From Lucifuga dentata (Eukaryota; Chordata; Actinopteri; Ophidiiformes; Bythitidae): DNA of 64,000 bases. The position numbers and the translations under genes are program-made. The stretch is from assembly GCA_014773175.1 (NCBI GenBank), contig VXCM01000431.1:62001-126000 (forward strand), written 5' to 3'. Shown here piece by piece: positions 60,201 to 62,472 of this stretch (position 1 is its first letter; each line of letters opens with the position of its first letter). The notes beneath the pieces were generated by a model. That model ran no database searches. It was not told the DNA's origin and worked only from the letters and a program-made list of their open reading frames with translations.

Positions 60201-62472
60201 ACTGTCAGGGAAACAGAGAAAGAAATCTTCAAATCTCTGTATGCATACAAGATATTTATTACAGGTTCATAAGACATATTTAAAGGGGTTGTGGTTACAA
60301 AAATCCTCCTTTTCAGCTAAATGCCACTGCAGATTGCTGCATCAATAAGAAACATCAATCTAAATTAAAATTGATAACTTTACTTTGGATTTTACTAGCT
60401 TGTATTAGTCATCAGTAGTTGGTTGGTGCATATTTCAAGTTAGTTGTGGCATTAATGAATAACTTAACTGCATCCCTGGACTGTCTCAGTCATCTTGCTG
60501 TGACATCACATCTCATGTTTGTTCTTGCTGCATATAGTTGGCTGCATACAGTGAGGTTTTGTTGTTAAATATGCTGTGTTTTTTTTTTGTTTTTTTTTTA
60601 CAAACAGAACCACAAACAATCAAGCAGACGATCTAGAAGCCAATATGCCAAATACACCCAATGTGAAAAATGTTTTACTGCTATTTTTTAGGTGCTAATT
60701 TAATTTCAATATAAACTGGACTGAAAACCACCAACTAATGCAACAAATCTGTAACTCAAGCTGTTTTATATATATATATATATATTCTGTCATATTCCTC
60801 GACAGTGACTTGTGTTCCCCAGACTGTCTCTGTCTGGAATCCACCACTCTACATTCATAATAATCCAGAAAAGTTACCACATCACTACTCACCCACATCA
60901 CAGGACTGTCGACTGTCCATGTCAATAATCAATATAAGCCCATGTATAACGAGCAGAGAGACTGTACAGAACTGACTGGAGGAGACGAAGGTAAAAAGCT
61001 TCCTCTTAAAGCTAAAGTAAGTCTGCCGGCTGGGATCTAACTACAAGACGGGACAGCTTCCAAGACAGTGACATGGACACTAAGACACACACACACAAAC
61101 ACAAACACAAACACACACAGAAAGGTTCAGAAATACACACAACCCTTAGCAAATCTACATAGAAGCACATCCACGGCAATAATAAGCACATAGACAGACA
61201 TGCAGTGCACAGGCACACTGGGATTTTAGGGCATATATGGTTCTCAAGAAGTGCTAGACCAGATCCTAAGCTTCTAATGACAAAACATGAACCTTATAAA
61301 ATCTTTCCTTGTATGGAATTAAGAGCAAACTCACATATTTTGGGAAATGTGTCTATTTAGCTCTCATTTTTTACATAATACAACTGACCTACTATGGCTT
61401 TAGTAGATGTTAAAGTGTTATGATGAACACAAAGAGGGTTTGGCAAAATACTAATGAACTTCAACACAATTAACAGCATGTTGTGCATAAAATAGATCAC
61501 AAATGATTTACTTTTTTTTTAAAAATCAACAAATGATTACCAAATGGAGGTTTACATACACACATAAACTACAACATGCATAAACTTCAAACTTACACAT
61601 CTGGGCTTTTGTTGCTGCAAATCAAACATGGATATGATTATATAGGAAGCATTGACAATATTTCACTTACTTTTAGATTCTAACAGTAGAAAATAAAGCA
61701 CAGTGATGGTTTGACTGATCAGAAAAGTGCGCACACATACAATACACAAACACACAATCATAACTCTAAATTTATGAATTCAAGTTTGTTGATATTGGAT
61801 TTGTCTATAAATCTGAGTCAATGATTGCTGTTTGTTTAAGAGTCTGCCAAGGCAGAAACTCCTGAGCTTTTTAAACGCCAAAACTCCACCCAGTTCACCC
61901 AACATTCCCAGTTCAAAAAGCAGAAGGAGGCTTCACGACATTAATATTTTCCTGCTCTCAATTCATTTTCAGACACTCTCACTCTTTGAAATAAGTTCTC
62001 AGGTCAAATTACAATCCCTTAATTCAATAAACTCTCAATTTGTTCACTCACAATTTTATAAAGAATTGATTTGATCAGTTTTTAAAACATATTTTAGACA
62101 ATATTGGTTTCAAAAATATGATGTTCATAATCATAGCTCTACACGTTTTAGCCAGTTCTATAGATTATGAATTCACACTATGCAATACCAATGAGTCAGA
62201 TCAGAATGATGCAAGATACTGCATATGAAAATAGGATACCTTCAAGAAAATTTTGATGGCCGGTCCCAGAGTGTGGCTCATACACTGTTCACTGTTCTCC
62301 TTCAGCTCTCTTCTCGAACACATATCAGTAAAAAAAAAAAAAAAAAAAANAAAAAAAAAAAAAAAAAAATCTAGAAAGATCCAGGAATAGACTGACCATG
62401 CAGGAGCATGTGCACACTGTCGATGTCCAATGCAATGTCACCATCGTCTTCCTCTGCTAAACCTGAAGCCAT
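924..62472 (-). CDS. syne2: syne2: nesprin-2 giant (KASH/LINC-complex protein), partial at its 3' end, 83 coding exons
   Basis: Nesprin-2 links the nucleus to the cytoskeleton: N-terminal CH domains bind F-actin, a long spectrin-repeat rod spans the cytoplasm, and a C-terminal KASH segment (outside this window) anchors it to SUN proteins in the nuclear envelope. I see a start codon at 62472, two CH domains (about residues 27-135 and 184-290), a rod to about residue 5342, and an acidic Ser/Pro linker. The 83 exons give 5,522 codons plus one base in one open frame; all introns are GT-AG, and 63 of the 83 donor sites are phase 0. It is nesprin-2 rather than nesprin-1 because of strings such as [11 protein letters not shown] and [16 protein letters not shown], as I remember human SYNE2. 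Human nesprin-2 giant is about 6,880 residues; this one is clearly shorter, mainly just after the CH domains. Which fish paralogue (a or b) cannot be told. Further phase-0 exons could have been missed. Confidence 0.96.
1185..1309 (-). CDS. syne2: syne2 exon 82: Pro/Thr-rich linker
   Basis: Residues 5439-5480 ([33 protein letters not shown]). Shares DSP, PP and STP landmarks with the human linker. Phase 1 in, phase 0 out at TAT|GTAAGT. Confidence 0.87.
1310..3101 (-). other. syne2: syne2 intron between exons 81 and 82
   Basis: 1.8 kb, AT-rich, purine-rich near 1730-1950; no exon or transposon recognised. Confidence 0.7.
3102..3390 (-). CDS. syne2: syne2 exon 81: acidic Ser/Pro linker
   Basis: Residues 5343-5438. 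[20 protein letters not shown] then [18 protein letters not shown] and YFSALSG, as in the nesprin-2 region before the KASH-proximal repeats. Ends in phase 1. Confidence 0.97.
3728..3919 (-). CDS. syne2: syne2 exon 80: last rod repeat in the window
   Basis: Residues 5279-5342. [15 protein letters not shown] and [19 protein letters not shown]; the IVFGE spelling marks nesprin-2 rather than nesprin-1. Donor ACA|GTGAGT, phase 0. Confidence 0.98.
4040..4687. mobile_element. TTAA-flanked inverted-repeat MITE, copy 1
   Basis: Begins TTAAAGAACCATACTGG and ends CCAGTATGGTCCTTTAA, so the ends are inverted repeats and each has TTAA. No coding capacity. The interior carries the AAATAAAGTTACTT and GTTGATTTTAATAGCAT motifs shared with other copies. 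Length is inflated by an N-flanked 65-bp duplication. Confidence 0.85.
4427..4557. other. N-flanked 65-bp direct duplication (assembly joint)
   Basis: 4427-4491 and 4493-4557 are identical and separated by a single N at 4492. Interpreted as an unmerged contig overlap inside MITE copy 1. Confidence 0.9.
4720..4857 (-). CDS. syne2: syne2 exon 79: rod, strongly conserved
   Basis: Residues 5233-5278. [20 protein letters not shown] matches human [20 protein letters not shown]. Donor AAT|GTGAGT, phase 0. A MITE lies immediately beyond its 3' side. Confidence 0.98.
5098..5280 (-). CDS. syne2: syne2 exon 78: rod, strongly conserved
   Basis: Residues 5172-5232. [20 protein letters not shown] then [10 protein letters not shown], nearly identical to mammalian nesprins. 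Phase 0 on both sides. Confidence 0.98.
5474..5624 (-). CDS. syne2: syne2 exon 77: rod, strongly conserved
   Basis: Residues 5121-5171. [20 protein letters not shown] is almost invariant in nesprin-1 and -2; the Cys is Gln in human. Phase 2 in, phase 0 out. Confidence 0.98.
5835..6025 (-). CDS. syne2: syne2 exon 76: rod, strongly conserved
   Basis: Residues 5058-5120. [20 protein letters not shown] and [17 protein letters not shown] match human nesprin-2. Ends in phase 2. Confidence 0.98.
6259..6421 (-). CDS. syne2: syne2 exon 75: rod, strongly conserved
   Basis: Residues 5003-5057. [20 protein letters not shown] and [12 protein letters not shown] match human nesprin-2. Phase 2 in, phase 0 out. 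Confidence 0.98.
6422..8920 (-). other. syne2: syne2 longest mapped intron, between exons 74 and 75
   Basis: 2.5 kb in the most conserved part of the gene. No repeat family was recognised. A stretch at about 8480-8650 (E-box-like CAGCTG, TTTAATTA homeodomain-like core) has denser motifs than its surroundings. Confidence 0.7.
8921..9087 (-). CDS. syne2: syne2 exon 74: rod, strongly conserved
   Basis: Residues 4948-5002. [20 protein letters not shown] matches human [20 protein letters not shown]. Ends in phase 2. Confidence 0.98.
9088..10565 (-). other. syne2: syne2 intron between exons 73 and 74
   Basis: 1.5 kb, AT-rich, with the short pentanucleotide repeat; nothing else recognised. Confidence 0.75.
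9790..9810. repeat. (ATTCC)n pentanucleotide repeat
   Basis: Four tandem copies of the CATTC pentamer in the intron between exons 73 and 74. Confidence 0.9.
10566..10724 (-). CDS. syne2: syne2 exon 73: rod, strongly conserved
   Basis: Residues 4895-4947. [20 protein letters not shown] is nearly the human RKQEIEDRLNTWVVFNEKNK. Phase 0 on both sides. Confidence 0.98.
10725..12355 (-). other. syne2: syne2 intron between exons 72 and 73
   Basis: 1.6 kb. Apart from the CT microsatellite and a GC-richer block at 11270-11440, nothing recognised. Confidence 0.75.
12301..12334. repeat. (CT)n microsatellite
   Basis: Pure CT run (GA on the coding strand) beginning 22 bp beyond the donor of syne2 exon 72. 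Confidence 0.97.
12356..12511 (-). CDS. syne2: syne2 exon 72: rod
   Basis: Residues 4843-4894 ([14 protein letters not shown]; human IEHLHRQWEDLCLR). Phase 0 on both sides; a CT microsatellite starts 22 bp beyond the donor. Confidence 0.97.
13116..13638. mobile_element. TTAA-flanked inverted-repeat MITE, copy 2
   Basis: TTAAAGGACCATACTGGTGA at the left, and a right end closing with TCCTTTAA. About 523 bp, non-coding, same orientation as copies 1, 3 and 4. No internal N, so a useful reference copy. Confidence 0.86.
13663..13702. repeat. Poly-T tract with single N
   Basis: Long T homopolymer interrupted by an N at 13685; the true length is uncertain. Confidence 0.9.
13810..13932 (-). CDS. syne2: syne2 exon 71: rod
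   Basis: Residues 4802-4842 ([20 protein letters not shown]; human TWDQCEKKIKELKSRLQVL). Phase 0 on both sides. Confidence 0.93.
13933..16030 (-). other. syne2: syne2 intron between exons 70 and 71
   Basis: 2.1 kb, AT-rich, with the poly-C/N tract near 15760 and a short AC run near 15000; no exon or element recognised. By remembered alignment exons 70 and 71 are contiguous. Confidence 0.75.
15757..15774. repeat. Poly-C tract with single N
   Basis: C homopolymer with an N at 15762; the true length is uncertain. Confidence 0.88.
16031..16228 (-). CDS. syne2: syne2 exon 70: rod
   Basis: Residues 4736-4801 ([20 protein letters not shown]; human ISQLQDSWKDMEPQLAEM). Phase 0 on both sides. Confidence 0.94.
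16958..17168 (-). CDS. syne2: syne2 exon 69: rod
   Basis: Residues 4665-4735 ([20 protein letters not shown]; human VDGLVRQWQDFTTSVENLF). Phase 2 in, phase 0 out. Confidence 0.93.
17764..17858 (-). CDS. syne2: syne2 exon 68: rod
   Basis: Residues 4634-4664 ([20 protein letters not shown]; human MLEAEVSINQTIADSYVTQS). Donor AAACA|GTAAGT, phase 2. Confidence 0.9.
18255..18402 (-). CDS. syne2: syne2 exon 67: rod
   Basis: Residues 4584-4633 ([20 protein letters not shown]). Phase 2 in, phase 0 out. Confidence 0.9.
19438..19485. repeat. 22-bp near-tandem duplication
   Basis: TATATGACACAGATTTCCTT plus AA occurs at 19438 and at 19464, separated by four bases, in the intron between exons 66 and 67. 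Confidence 0.9.
19556..19710 (-). CDS. syne2: syne2 exon 66: rod
   Basis: Residues 4533-4583 ([20 protein letters not shown]; human VKTLQNMNRQWIRATATALE). Ends in phase 2. Confidence 0.94.
19816..19929 (-). CDS. syne2: syne2 exon 65: rod
   Basis: Residues 4495-4532 ([20 protein letters not shown]). Phase 0 on both sides. Confidence 0.9.
20069..20251 (-). CDS. syne2: syne2 exon 64: rod
   Basis: Residues 4434-4494 ([20 protein letters not shown]). Phase 0 on both sides. Confidence 0.91.
20946..21141 (-). CDS. syne2: syne2 exon 63: rod
   Basis: Residues 4368-4433 ([20 protein letters not shown]; human LLQLWKAYSNAHGEAAARLK). Phase 2 in, phase 0 out. Confidence 0.94.
21320..21453 (-). CDS. syne2: syne2 exon 62: rod
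   Basis: Residues 4324-4367 ([20 protein letters not shown]). Donor AATG|GTCAGT, phase 2. Confidence 0.9.
21738..21905 (-). CDS. syne2: syne2 exon 61: rod
   Basis: Residues 4268-4323 ([20 protein letters not shown]), similar to human MQSVLQEWKIYDQLYDEVNM. Phase 0 on both sides. Confidence 0.94.
22465..22617 (-). CDS. syne2: syne2 exon 60: rod
   Basis: Residues 4217-4267 ([20 protein letters not shown]). Phase 0 on both sides. Confidence 0.9.
22711..22866 (-). CDS. syne2: syne2 exon 59: rod
   Basis: Residues 4165-4216 ([20 protein letters not shown]). Phase 0 on both sides. Confidence 0.92.
23036..23212 (-). CDS. syne2: syne2 exon 58: rod
   Basis: Residues 4106-4164 ([20 protein letters not shown]), a repeat C helix. 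Phase 0 on both sides. Confidence 0.92.
23308..23457 (-). CDS. syne2: syne2 exon 57: rod
   Basis: Residues 4056-4105 ([20 protein letters not shown]), a repeat A helix. Phase 0 on both sides. Confidence 0.93.
24142..24520. mobile_element. Tc1/mariner-like non-autonomous relic
   Basis: Left end TACACTATAGGCCAGAAGTT and right end AACTTCTGGCCTGTAGTGTA are inverted repeats of about 28 bp bounded by TA, the arrangement of fish Tc1-like elements (TACAC-GCCA/TCA-AAGTTTG). About 380 bp without a transposase frame. It lies in the intron between exons 56 and 57. Confidence 0.78.
24862..25044 (-). CDS. syne2: syne2 exon 56: rod
   Basis: Residues 3995-4055. [20 protein letters not shown] matches human LRASLAQFEQKWTMLITQLP. 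Phase 0 on both sides. Confidence 0.94.
25651..25783 (-). CDS. syne2: syne2 exon 55: rod
   Basis: Residues 3950-3994. [20 protein letters not shown] aligns with human QLTKWLESSQHTLNYWKEQ. Phase 2 in, phase 0 out. Confidence 0.93.
26396..26631 (-). CDS. syne2: syne2 exon 54: rod
   Basis: Residues 3872-3949, ending [13 protein letters not shown] across the junction. Donor CTGCT|GTAAAC (phase 2); the unspliced frame hits TAA within the donor. An internal CAG|GTGAGA is probably not used, because the frame continues with good repeat sequence. Confidence 0.87.
27642..27779 (-). CDS. syne2: syne2 exon 53: rod
   Basis: Residues 3826-3871 ([20 protein letters not shown]), a repeat A helix followed by an acidic loop. 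Phase 0 on both sides. Confidence 0.88.
27931..28101 (-). CDS. syne2: syne2 exon 52: rod
   Basis: Residues 3769-3825 ([20 protein letters not shown], ending DTQRRLQ). Phase 0 on both sides. Confidence 0.89.
28314..28496 (-). CDS. syne2: syne2 exon 51: rod
   Basis: Residues 3708-3768 ([20 protein letters not shown]). Phase 0 on both sides. Confidence 0.87.
29184..29276 (-). CDS. syne2: syne2 exon 50: rod
   Basis: Residues 3677-3707 ([20 protein letters not shown]). Phase 0 on both sides; short and skippable. Confidence 0.82.
29427..29612 (-). CDS. syne2: syne2 exon 49: rod
   Basis: Residues 3615-3676 ([20 protein letters not shown]). Phase 0 on both sides. Confidence 0.88.
29737..29889 (-). 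CDS. syne2: syne2 exon 48: rod
   Basis: Residues 3564-3614 ([20 protein letters not shown]). Donor GAA|GTGAAT, phase 0. Confidence 0.87.
30087..30194 (-). CDS. syne2: syne2 exon 47: rod
   Basis: Residues 3528-3563 ([19 protein letters not shown]). Phase 0 on both sides. Confidence 0.85.
30637..30817 (-). CDS. syne2: syne2 exon 46: acidic tract then rod helix
   Basis: Residues 3467-3527. A 17-residue run of almost pure Glu/Asp precedes [20 protein letters not shown], where the rod resumes. Phase 2 in, phase 0 out. Confidence 0.86.
30937..31019 (-). CDS. syne2: syne2 exon 45: disordered-to-rod junction
   Basis: Residues 3440-3466 ([18 protein letters not shown]). Trp-rich and probably structured, unlike its neighbours. 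Ends in phase 2. Confidence 0.8.
31245..31721 (-). CDS. syne2: syne2 exon 44: 477-nt disordered exon
   Basis: Residues 3281-3439. Ala/Ser/Thr/Glu/Pro-rich without heptads; near its end [18 protein letters not shown]. Corresponds in position to the Ser/Glu-rich insert that splits the human nesprin-2 rod. Phase 0 on both sides; donor CTG|GTAAGT. Confidence 0.88.
31898..31996 (-). CDS. syne2: syne2 exon 43: acidic disordered segment
   Basis: Residues 3248-3280 ([20 protein letters not shown]), strongly acidic. Phase 0 on both sides. Confidence 0.84.
32083..32107. repeat. (TG)n microsatellite
   Basis: Pure TG run in the intron between exons 42 and 43, preceded by short AT and AC runs. Confidence 0.93.
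32566..32658 (-). CDS. syne2: syne2 exon 42: acidic tract
   Basis: Residues 3217-3247 ([20 protein letters not shown]). Seven consecutive Glu followed by Ser residues that look like casein-kinase-2-type sites. Phase 0 on both sides. Confidence 0.84.
32706..33364. mobile_element. TTAA-flanked inverted-repeat MITE, copy 3
   Basis: TTAAAAGACCATACTGGGCC at the left and TAGTCCTTTAA at the right; left and right arms share about 90 bp of inverted homology (AGCCTAATATA against TATATTAGGCT). Contains an N-flanked 65-bp duplication. Confidence 0.86.
32987..33117. other. N-flanked 65-bp direct duplication (assembly joint)
   Basis: 32987-33051 and 33053-33117 are identical around the N at 33052, inside MITE copy 3. 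Confidence 0.9.
34240..34368 (-). CDS. syne2: syne2 exon 41: start of the acidic disordered region
   Basis: Residues 3174-3216, beginning [19 protein letters not shown], then Pro/Thr-rich. Phase 0 on both sides. Confidence 0.83.
35449..35517 (-). CDS. syne2: syne2 exon 40: small 69-nt rod exon
   Basis: Residues 3151-3173, [20 protein letters not shown]. Good acceptor (CTGTTATCGTGCAG) and donor (AAG|GTCAGA), phase 0 on both sides, so skipping keeps the frame. Supported by weak similarity to human QTNEWDEEIENLKQILNNYSAQ at the right place. Confidence 0.62.
35594..35776 (-). CDS. syne2: syne2 exon 39: rod; its 5' edge is duplicated in the assembly
   Basis: Residues 3090-3150 ([20 protein letters not shown]; human NQLLQDIKLLENVTQEQN). 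Phase 0 on both sides. Its first 30 bases and the acceptor reappear in 35813-35876 after a single N, which looks like an unmerged contig overlap rather than a second exon. Confidence 0.94.
35747..35876. other. N-flanked duplication overlapping syne2 exon 39 (assembly joint)
   Basis: 35747-35811 and 35813-35876 are the same sequence (one A fewer in the run) around the N at 35812. The copy repeats the acceptor and first 30 coding bases of exon 39. Confidence 0.9.
36197..36319 (-). CDS. syne2: syne2 exon 38: rod
   Basis: Residues 3049-3089. [19 protein letters not shown] matches human IESEVKSMEKRVSKIKTIL. Phase 0 on both sides. Confidence 0.95.
37189..37374 (-). CDS. syne2: syne2 exon 37: rod
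   Basis: Residues 2987-3048 ([20 protein letters not shown]), matching the human MALEDSEQKHNLLHSIF segment. Phase 0 on both sides. Confidence 0.94.
37784..37921 (-). CDS. syne2: syne2 exon 36: rod
   Basis: Residues 2941-2986 ([20 protein letters not shown]), an A helix of a repeat. Phase 0 on both sides. Confidence 0.93.
37988..38562. mobile_element. TTAA-flanked inverted-repeat MITE, copy 4
   Basis: TTAAAGGATCATACTGGCAA at the left and CCAGTATTGTCCTTTAA at the right; about 575 bp and free of N. Intronic between exons 35 and 36. Confidence 0.86.
38665..38847 (-). CDS. syne2: syne2 exon 35: rod
   Basis: Residues 2880-2940. [20 protein letters not shown] closely matches human KMWDELDLWHSKLNELDSEV. 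Phase 0 on both sides. Confidence 0.97.
39231..39330. mobile_element. Possible degenerate fish retroelement fragment
   Basis: The AGTTTTATTTGTCATGTGCA ... AGTGAAATGCTTTTTCTGG context resembles dispersed teleost repeats as I remember them; no termini or target duplication were identified. Confidence 0.35.
39340..39355. repeat. (TA)n microsatellite
   Basis: Short TA run in the intron between exons 34 and 35. Confidence 0.85.
39577..39708 (-). CDS. syne2: syne2 exon 34: rod
   Basis: Residues 2836-2879 ([20 protein letters not shown]). Phase 0 on both sides. Confidence 0.92.
39892..40035 (-). CDS. syne2: syne2 exon 33: rod
   Basis: Residues 2788-2835. [20 protein letters not shown] aligns with human YTIVPAEIESQVEECRKAL. 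Phase 0 on both sides. Confidence 0.94.
40084..40119. repeat. (GA)n microsatellite
   Basis: Pure GA run about 50 bp upstream (coding strand) of exon 33. On the coding strand it is CT and could add to the pyrimidine context of that acceptor. Confidence 0.96.
40490..40640 (-). CDS. syne2: syne2 exon 32: rod
   Basis: Residues 2737-2787 ([20 protein letters not shown]). Phase 2 in, phase 0 out at CAG|GTCAGC. Confidence 0.91.
40722..40963 (-). CDS. syne2: syne2 exon 31: rod
   Basis: Residues 2657-2736 ([36 protein letters not shown]). Ends in phase 2. An opposite-strand open frame across exons 31-32 is a shadow. Confidence 0.91.
41182..41382 (-). CDS. syne2: syne2 exon 30: rod
   Basis: Residues 2590-2656. 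[19 protein letters not shown] aligns with human IVSALWEKWLSLLEAAKEW. Donor AGT|GTAAGT, phase 0; the acceptor has a long T tract. Confidence 0.93.
41574..41718 (-). CDS. syne2: syne2 exon 29: rod
   Basis: Residues 2541-2589 ([18 protein letters not shown]). Phase 2 in, phase 0 out. Confidence 0.9.
41878..42212 (-). CDS. syne2: syne2 exon 28: rod
   Basis: Residues 2430-2540 ([20 protein letters not shown]). Phase 0 in, phase 2 out. Confidence 0.92.
42327..44385 (-). CDS. syne2: syne2 exon 27: giant 2,059-nt rod exon
   Basis: Residues 1743-2429. Several consecutive spectrin-type repeats with no intron, e.g. [24 protein letters not shown]-like helices ([16 protein letters not shown]) and [18 protein letters not shown]. 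Enters in phase 2 and leaves in phase 0 at CAGATG|GTAAGC. It is the largest exon in the window. Confidence 0.96.
44480..44721 (-). CDS. syne2: syne2 exon 26: rod
   Basis: Residues 1663-1742. [20 protein letters not shown] is a spectrin-repeat C helix; [20 protein letters not shown] aligns with human LRDFQEYLAAVESSMKAL. Ends in phase 2. Confidence 0.92.
44899..45048 (-). CDS. syne2: syne2 exon 25: rod
   Basis: Residues 1613-1662 ([26 protein letters not shown]). Phase 0 on both sides. Confidence 0.88.
45135..45202. mobile_element. Micro-insertion of a teleost LINE 3' tail with 13-bp target duplication
   Basis: A 42-bp segment with CCATCCATCCATTTTCTAAA, a motif very common at teleost LINE 3' ends, is flanked by two perfect copies of ACCAAAGGATTCA (45135-45147 and 45190-45202). 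Read as an extremely 5'-truncated retrotransposition. Confidence 0.72.
45232..45276. repeat. (AC)n microsatellite
   Basis: Uninterrupted AC run of 45 bp in the intron between exons 24 and 25. Confidence 0.97.
45476..45519. repeat. 21-bp near-tandem duplication
   Basis: GAAGATGATTTATTTACAAAG occurs at 45476 and at 45499, separated by two bases. Confidence 0.92.
45635..45670. mobile_element. Possible MITE end fragment
   Basis: TTAAGGACCATACATG followed by AT-rich sequence resembles the terminal inverted repeat of the TTAA family, but no matching second end is seen nearby. Confidence 0.4.
45740..45779. repeat. Perfect 20-bp tandem duplication
   Basis: ATAATGTGGGTAATTAGATC occurs twice head to tail, in the intron between exons 24 and 25. 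Confidence 0.93.
46116..46280 (-). CDS. syne2: syne2 exon 24: rod
   Basis: Residues 1558-1612, beginning [14 protein letters not shown]. Donor AAT|GTAAGT, phase 0. May also be the second exon of a shorter transcript starting near 46411. Confidence 0.84.
46409..46560 (-). promoter_or_regulatory. syne2: Candidate internal promoter / alternative first exon of syne2
   Basis: On the minus strand CAACATG|GTAATA puts an ATG directly at a splice donor (ATG at 46411-46409). Splicing to exon 24 would give Met followed in frame by [13 protein letters not shown]-rich TATA-like sequence lies 90-150 bp upstream. No transcript evidence; a 15-nt internal exon or chance are alternatives. Confidence 0.25.
46630..46652. 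repeat. (AAAT)n microsatellite
   Basis: Tandem AAAT units in the intron between exons 23 and 24, near a candidate internal promoter. Confidence 0.85.
48048..48761 (-). CDS. syne2: syne2 exon 23: 714-nt exon, Ser/Thr/Glu-rich, not spectrin-like
   Basis: Residues 1320-1557. Strictly open, phase 0 on both sides. Poor in Leu and Trp and rich in Ser, Thr, Glu, Asp and Val, so probably disordered. An internal duplication near its start gives two FSKAS(Q/E)VAD units about 29 residues apart. It lies roughly where human nesprin-2 has a Lys/Glu/Ser-rich break in the rod, but no specific alignment is visible. Confidence 0.85.
48855..49025 (-). CDS. syne2: syne2 exon 22: rod
   Basis: Residues 1263-1319 ([20 protein letters not shown]); Lys-rich C-terminal half. 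Donor CTG|GTGAGT, phase 0. The intron to exon 23 is only 93 bp. Confidence 0.89.
49026..50588 (-). other. syne2: syne2 intron between exons 21 and 22
   Basis: 1.56 kb. An open stretch at 50068-50230 looked exon-like but lacks splice sites in the required phase; otherwise nothing recognised. Confidence 0.65.
50589..50718 (-). CDS. syne2: syne2 exon 21: rod
   Basis: Residues 1219-1262 ([20 protein letters not shown]). Phase 2 in, phase 0 out. Confidence 0.88.
50925..51059. other. N-flanked 67-bp direct duplication (assembly joint)
   Basis: 50925-50991 and 50993-51059 are identical around the N at 50992; this doubles the left arm of MITE copy 5. Confidence 0.9.
50927..51625. mobile_element. 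TTAA-flanked inverted-repeat MITE, copy 5 (opposite orientation)
   Basis: TTAAAGGACCATACCAGCCA at the left and GCCAGTATGGTCCTTTAA at the right. The interior motifs appear in reverse complement relative to the other four, so it inserted in the other direction. Both terminal arms are doubled around single Ns. Confidence 0.86.
51493..51627. other. N-flanked 67-bp direct duplication (assembly joint)
   Basis: 51493-51559 and 51561-51627 are identical around the N at 51560; this doubles the right arm of MITE copy 5. Confidence 0.9.
51661..51797 (-). CDS. syne2: syne2 exon 20: rod
   Basis: Residues 1174-1218, beginning [16 protein letters not shown], a spectrin-repeat A helix. Ends in phase 2, just left of the second N-flanked duplication of a MITE. 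Confidence 0.89.
51974..52208 (-). CDS. syne2: syne2 exon 19: rod
   Basis: Residues 1095-1173, including [18 protein letters not shown] and [12 protein letters not shown]. Phase 2 in, phase 0 out. Confidence 0.9.
52549..52754 (-). CDS. syne2: syne2 exon 18: rod
   Basis: Residues 1027-1094, with [16 protein letters not shown] typical of a spectrin-repeat A helix. Ends in phase 2. Confidence 0.9.
53181..53384 (-). CDS. syne2: syne2 exon 17: rod
   Basis: Residues 959-1026, spectrin-repeat-like helices ([20 protein letters not shown]). Phase 0 on both sides. Confidence 0.9.
53848..53949 (-). CDS. syne2: syne2 exon 16: rod
   Basis: Residues 925-958. [20 protein letters not shown] matches human SRRVAEIQFLLQSSEIPLEL. 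The acceptor is inside CGCCTTCAG|AATGAG; sites further upstream run into a stop. Confidence 0.93.
54039..54206 (-). CDS. syne2: syne2 exon 15: rod
   Basis: Residues 869-924. [20 protein letters not shown] aligns with human NLGRALALWDKLFNLKNVID. Donor CAG|GTAAAG, phase 0. Confidence 0.94.
54497..54655 (-). CDS. syne2: syne2 exon 14: rod
   Basis: Residues 816-868, helical, ending [11 protein letters not shown] (human EANIIVDRWLD). Phase 0 on both sides. Confidence 0.94.
54896..55046 (-). CDS. syne2: syne2 exon 13: rod
   Basis: Residues 765-815. [20 protein letters not shown] closely matches the human nesprin-2 ISLQASYMGKENLKKRIA segment, fixing frame and paralogue. Confidence 0.96.
55164..55325 (-). 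CDS. syne2: syne2 exon 12: rod
   Basis: Residues 711-764, ending in phase 2 at GAAAG|GTAAAG. A stronger-looking GTAAGT donor sits 11 bases earlier in the exon, but its use would break the frame into exon 13. Confidence 0.87.
55539..56446 (-). CDS. syne2: syne2 exon 11: long 908-nt rod exon
   Basis: Residues 409-710. Helical rod containing [19 protein letters not shown], then a Lys/Arg/Glu-rich coiled-coil-like stretch ([30 protein letters not shown]) and [10 protein letters not shown], which matches the DPTVPAVKHR element of human nesprin-2. A long opposite-strand open frame here is a shadow. Confidence 0.92.
56533..56731 (-). CDS. syne2: syne2 exon 10: first rod segment
   Basis: Residues 342-408, helical. 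The stretch around [12 protein letters not shown] resembles a segment I remember near residue 1,250 or later of human nesprin-2. Phase 2 in, phase 0 out. Confidence 0.87.
56835..56950 (-). CDS. syne2: syne2 exon 9: linker after the actin-binding domain
   Basis: Residues 304-341, beginning [14 protein letters not shown]. In mammals about a thousand residues of rod follow CH2; here the next exon already resembles a later rod region. Ends in phase 2. Confidence 0.85.
57217..57311 (-). CDS. syne2: syne2 exon 8: end of CH2
   Basis: Residues 272-303. [20 protein letters not shown] is the diagnostic last helix of the nesprin/spectrin CH2 domain. Donor CAG|GTTAGC, phase 0. Confidence 0.97.
57439..57638 (-). 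CDS. syne2: syne2 exon 7: CH2
   Basis: Residues 205-271. [20 protein letters not shown] and then [17 protein letters not shown] are textbook CH2 motifs. Phase 2 in, phase 1 out, joining exactly to exons 6 and 8. Confidence 0.97.
57943..58151 (-). CDS. syne2: syne2 exon 6: inter-CH linker and start of CH2
   Basis: Residues 136-204. A Ser/Pro-rich linker (about residues 136-180) leads into [17 protein letters not shown], the first helix of CH2. Ends in phase 2. Confidence 0.93.
58358..58450 (-). CDS. syne2: syne2 exon 5: end of CH1
   Basis: Residues 105-135. [20 protein letters not shown] is the highly conserved C-terminal CH helix (IVDGN-ILGLIWT in the family), with Cys in place of the usual Asn. 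Phase 0 on both sides. Confidence 0.96.
58532..58609 (-). CDS. syne2: syne2 exon 4: CH1
   Basis: Residues 79-104, including [16 protein letters not shown], the N-AL-FL segment of the CH fold. Donor TCT|GTAAGT, phase 0; the following intron is only 81 bp. Confidence 0.95.
58702..58797 (-). CDS. syne2: syne2 exon 3: CH1
   Basis: Residues 47-78. [23 protein letters not shown] is the CH-domain core around the DG-LL-LLE motif. Phase 0 on both sides. Confidence 0.96.
58798..60139 (-). other. syne2: syne2 intron between exons 2 and 3
   Basis: 1.3 kb splitting CH1. Contains an A/AT-rich stretch near 59866; nothing else recognised. Confidence 0.75.
60140..60201 (-). CDS. syne2: syne2 exon 2: start of CH1
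   Basis: Residues 26-46. [13 protein letters not shown] is the canonical first helix of a type-1 CH domain (actin-binding site 1). It restores frame from the phase-1 donor of exon 1. Donor AAG|GTATGT. Confidence 0.95.
60767..60785. repeat. (TA)n microsatellite
   Basis: TA run in the first mapped syne2 intron. Confidence 0.88.
62330..62369. repeat. Poly-A tract with single N
   Basis: A homopolymer with an N at 62350, only about 30 bp from the donor of syne2 exon 1; on the coding strand it is poly-T just inside the first intron. Confidence 0.9.
62397..62472 (-). CDS. syne2: syne2 exon 1: start codon and N-terminus
   Basis: Residues 1-25, [18 protein letters not shown] and on, resembling the acidic N-terminus of nesprin-2. 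The start is chosen because it is the Met just before the CH domain. A good acceptor (pyrimidine tract then AG at 62478-62479) lies five bases upstream of the ATG, so the 5' UTR is probably in an exon further right. Donor CATG|GTCAGT, phase 1. Confidence 0.88.
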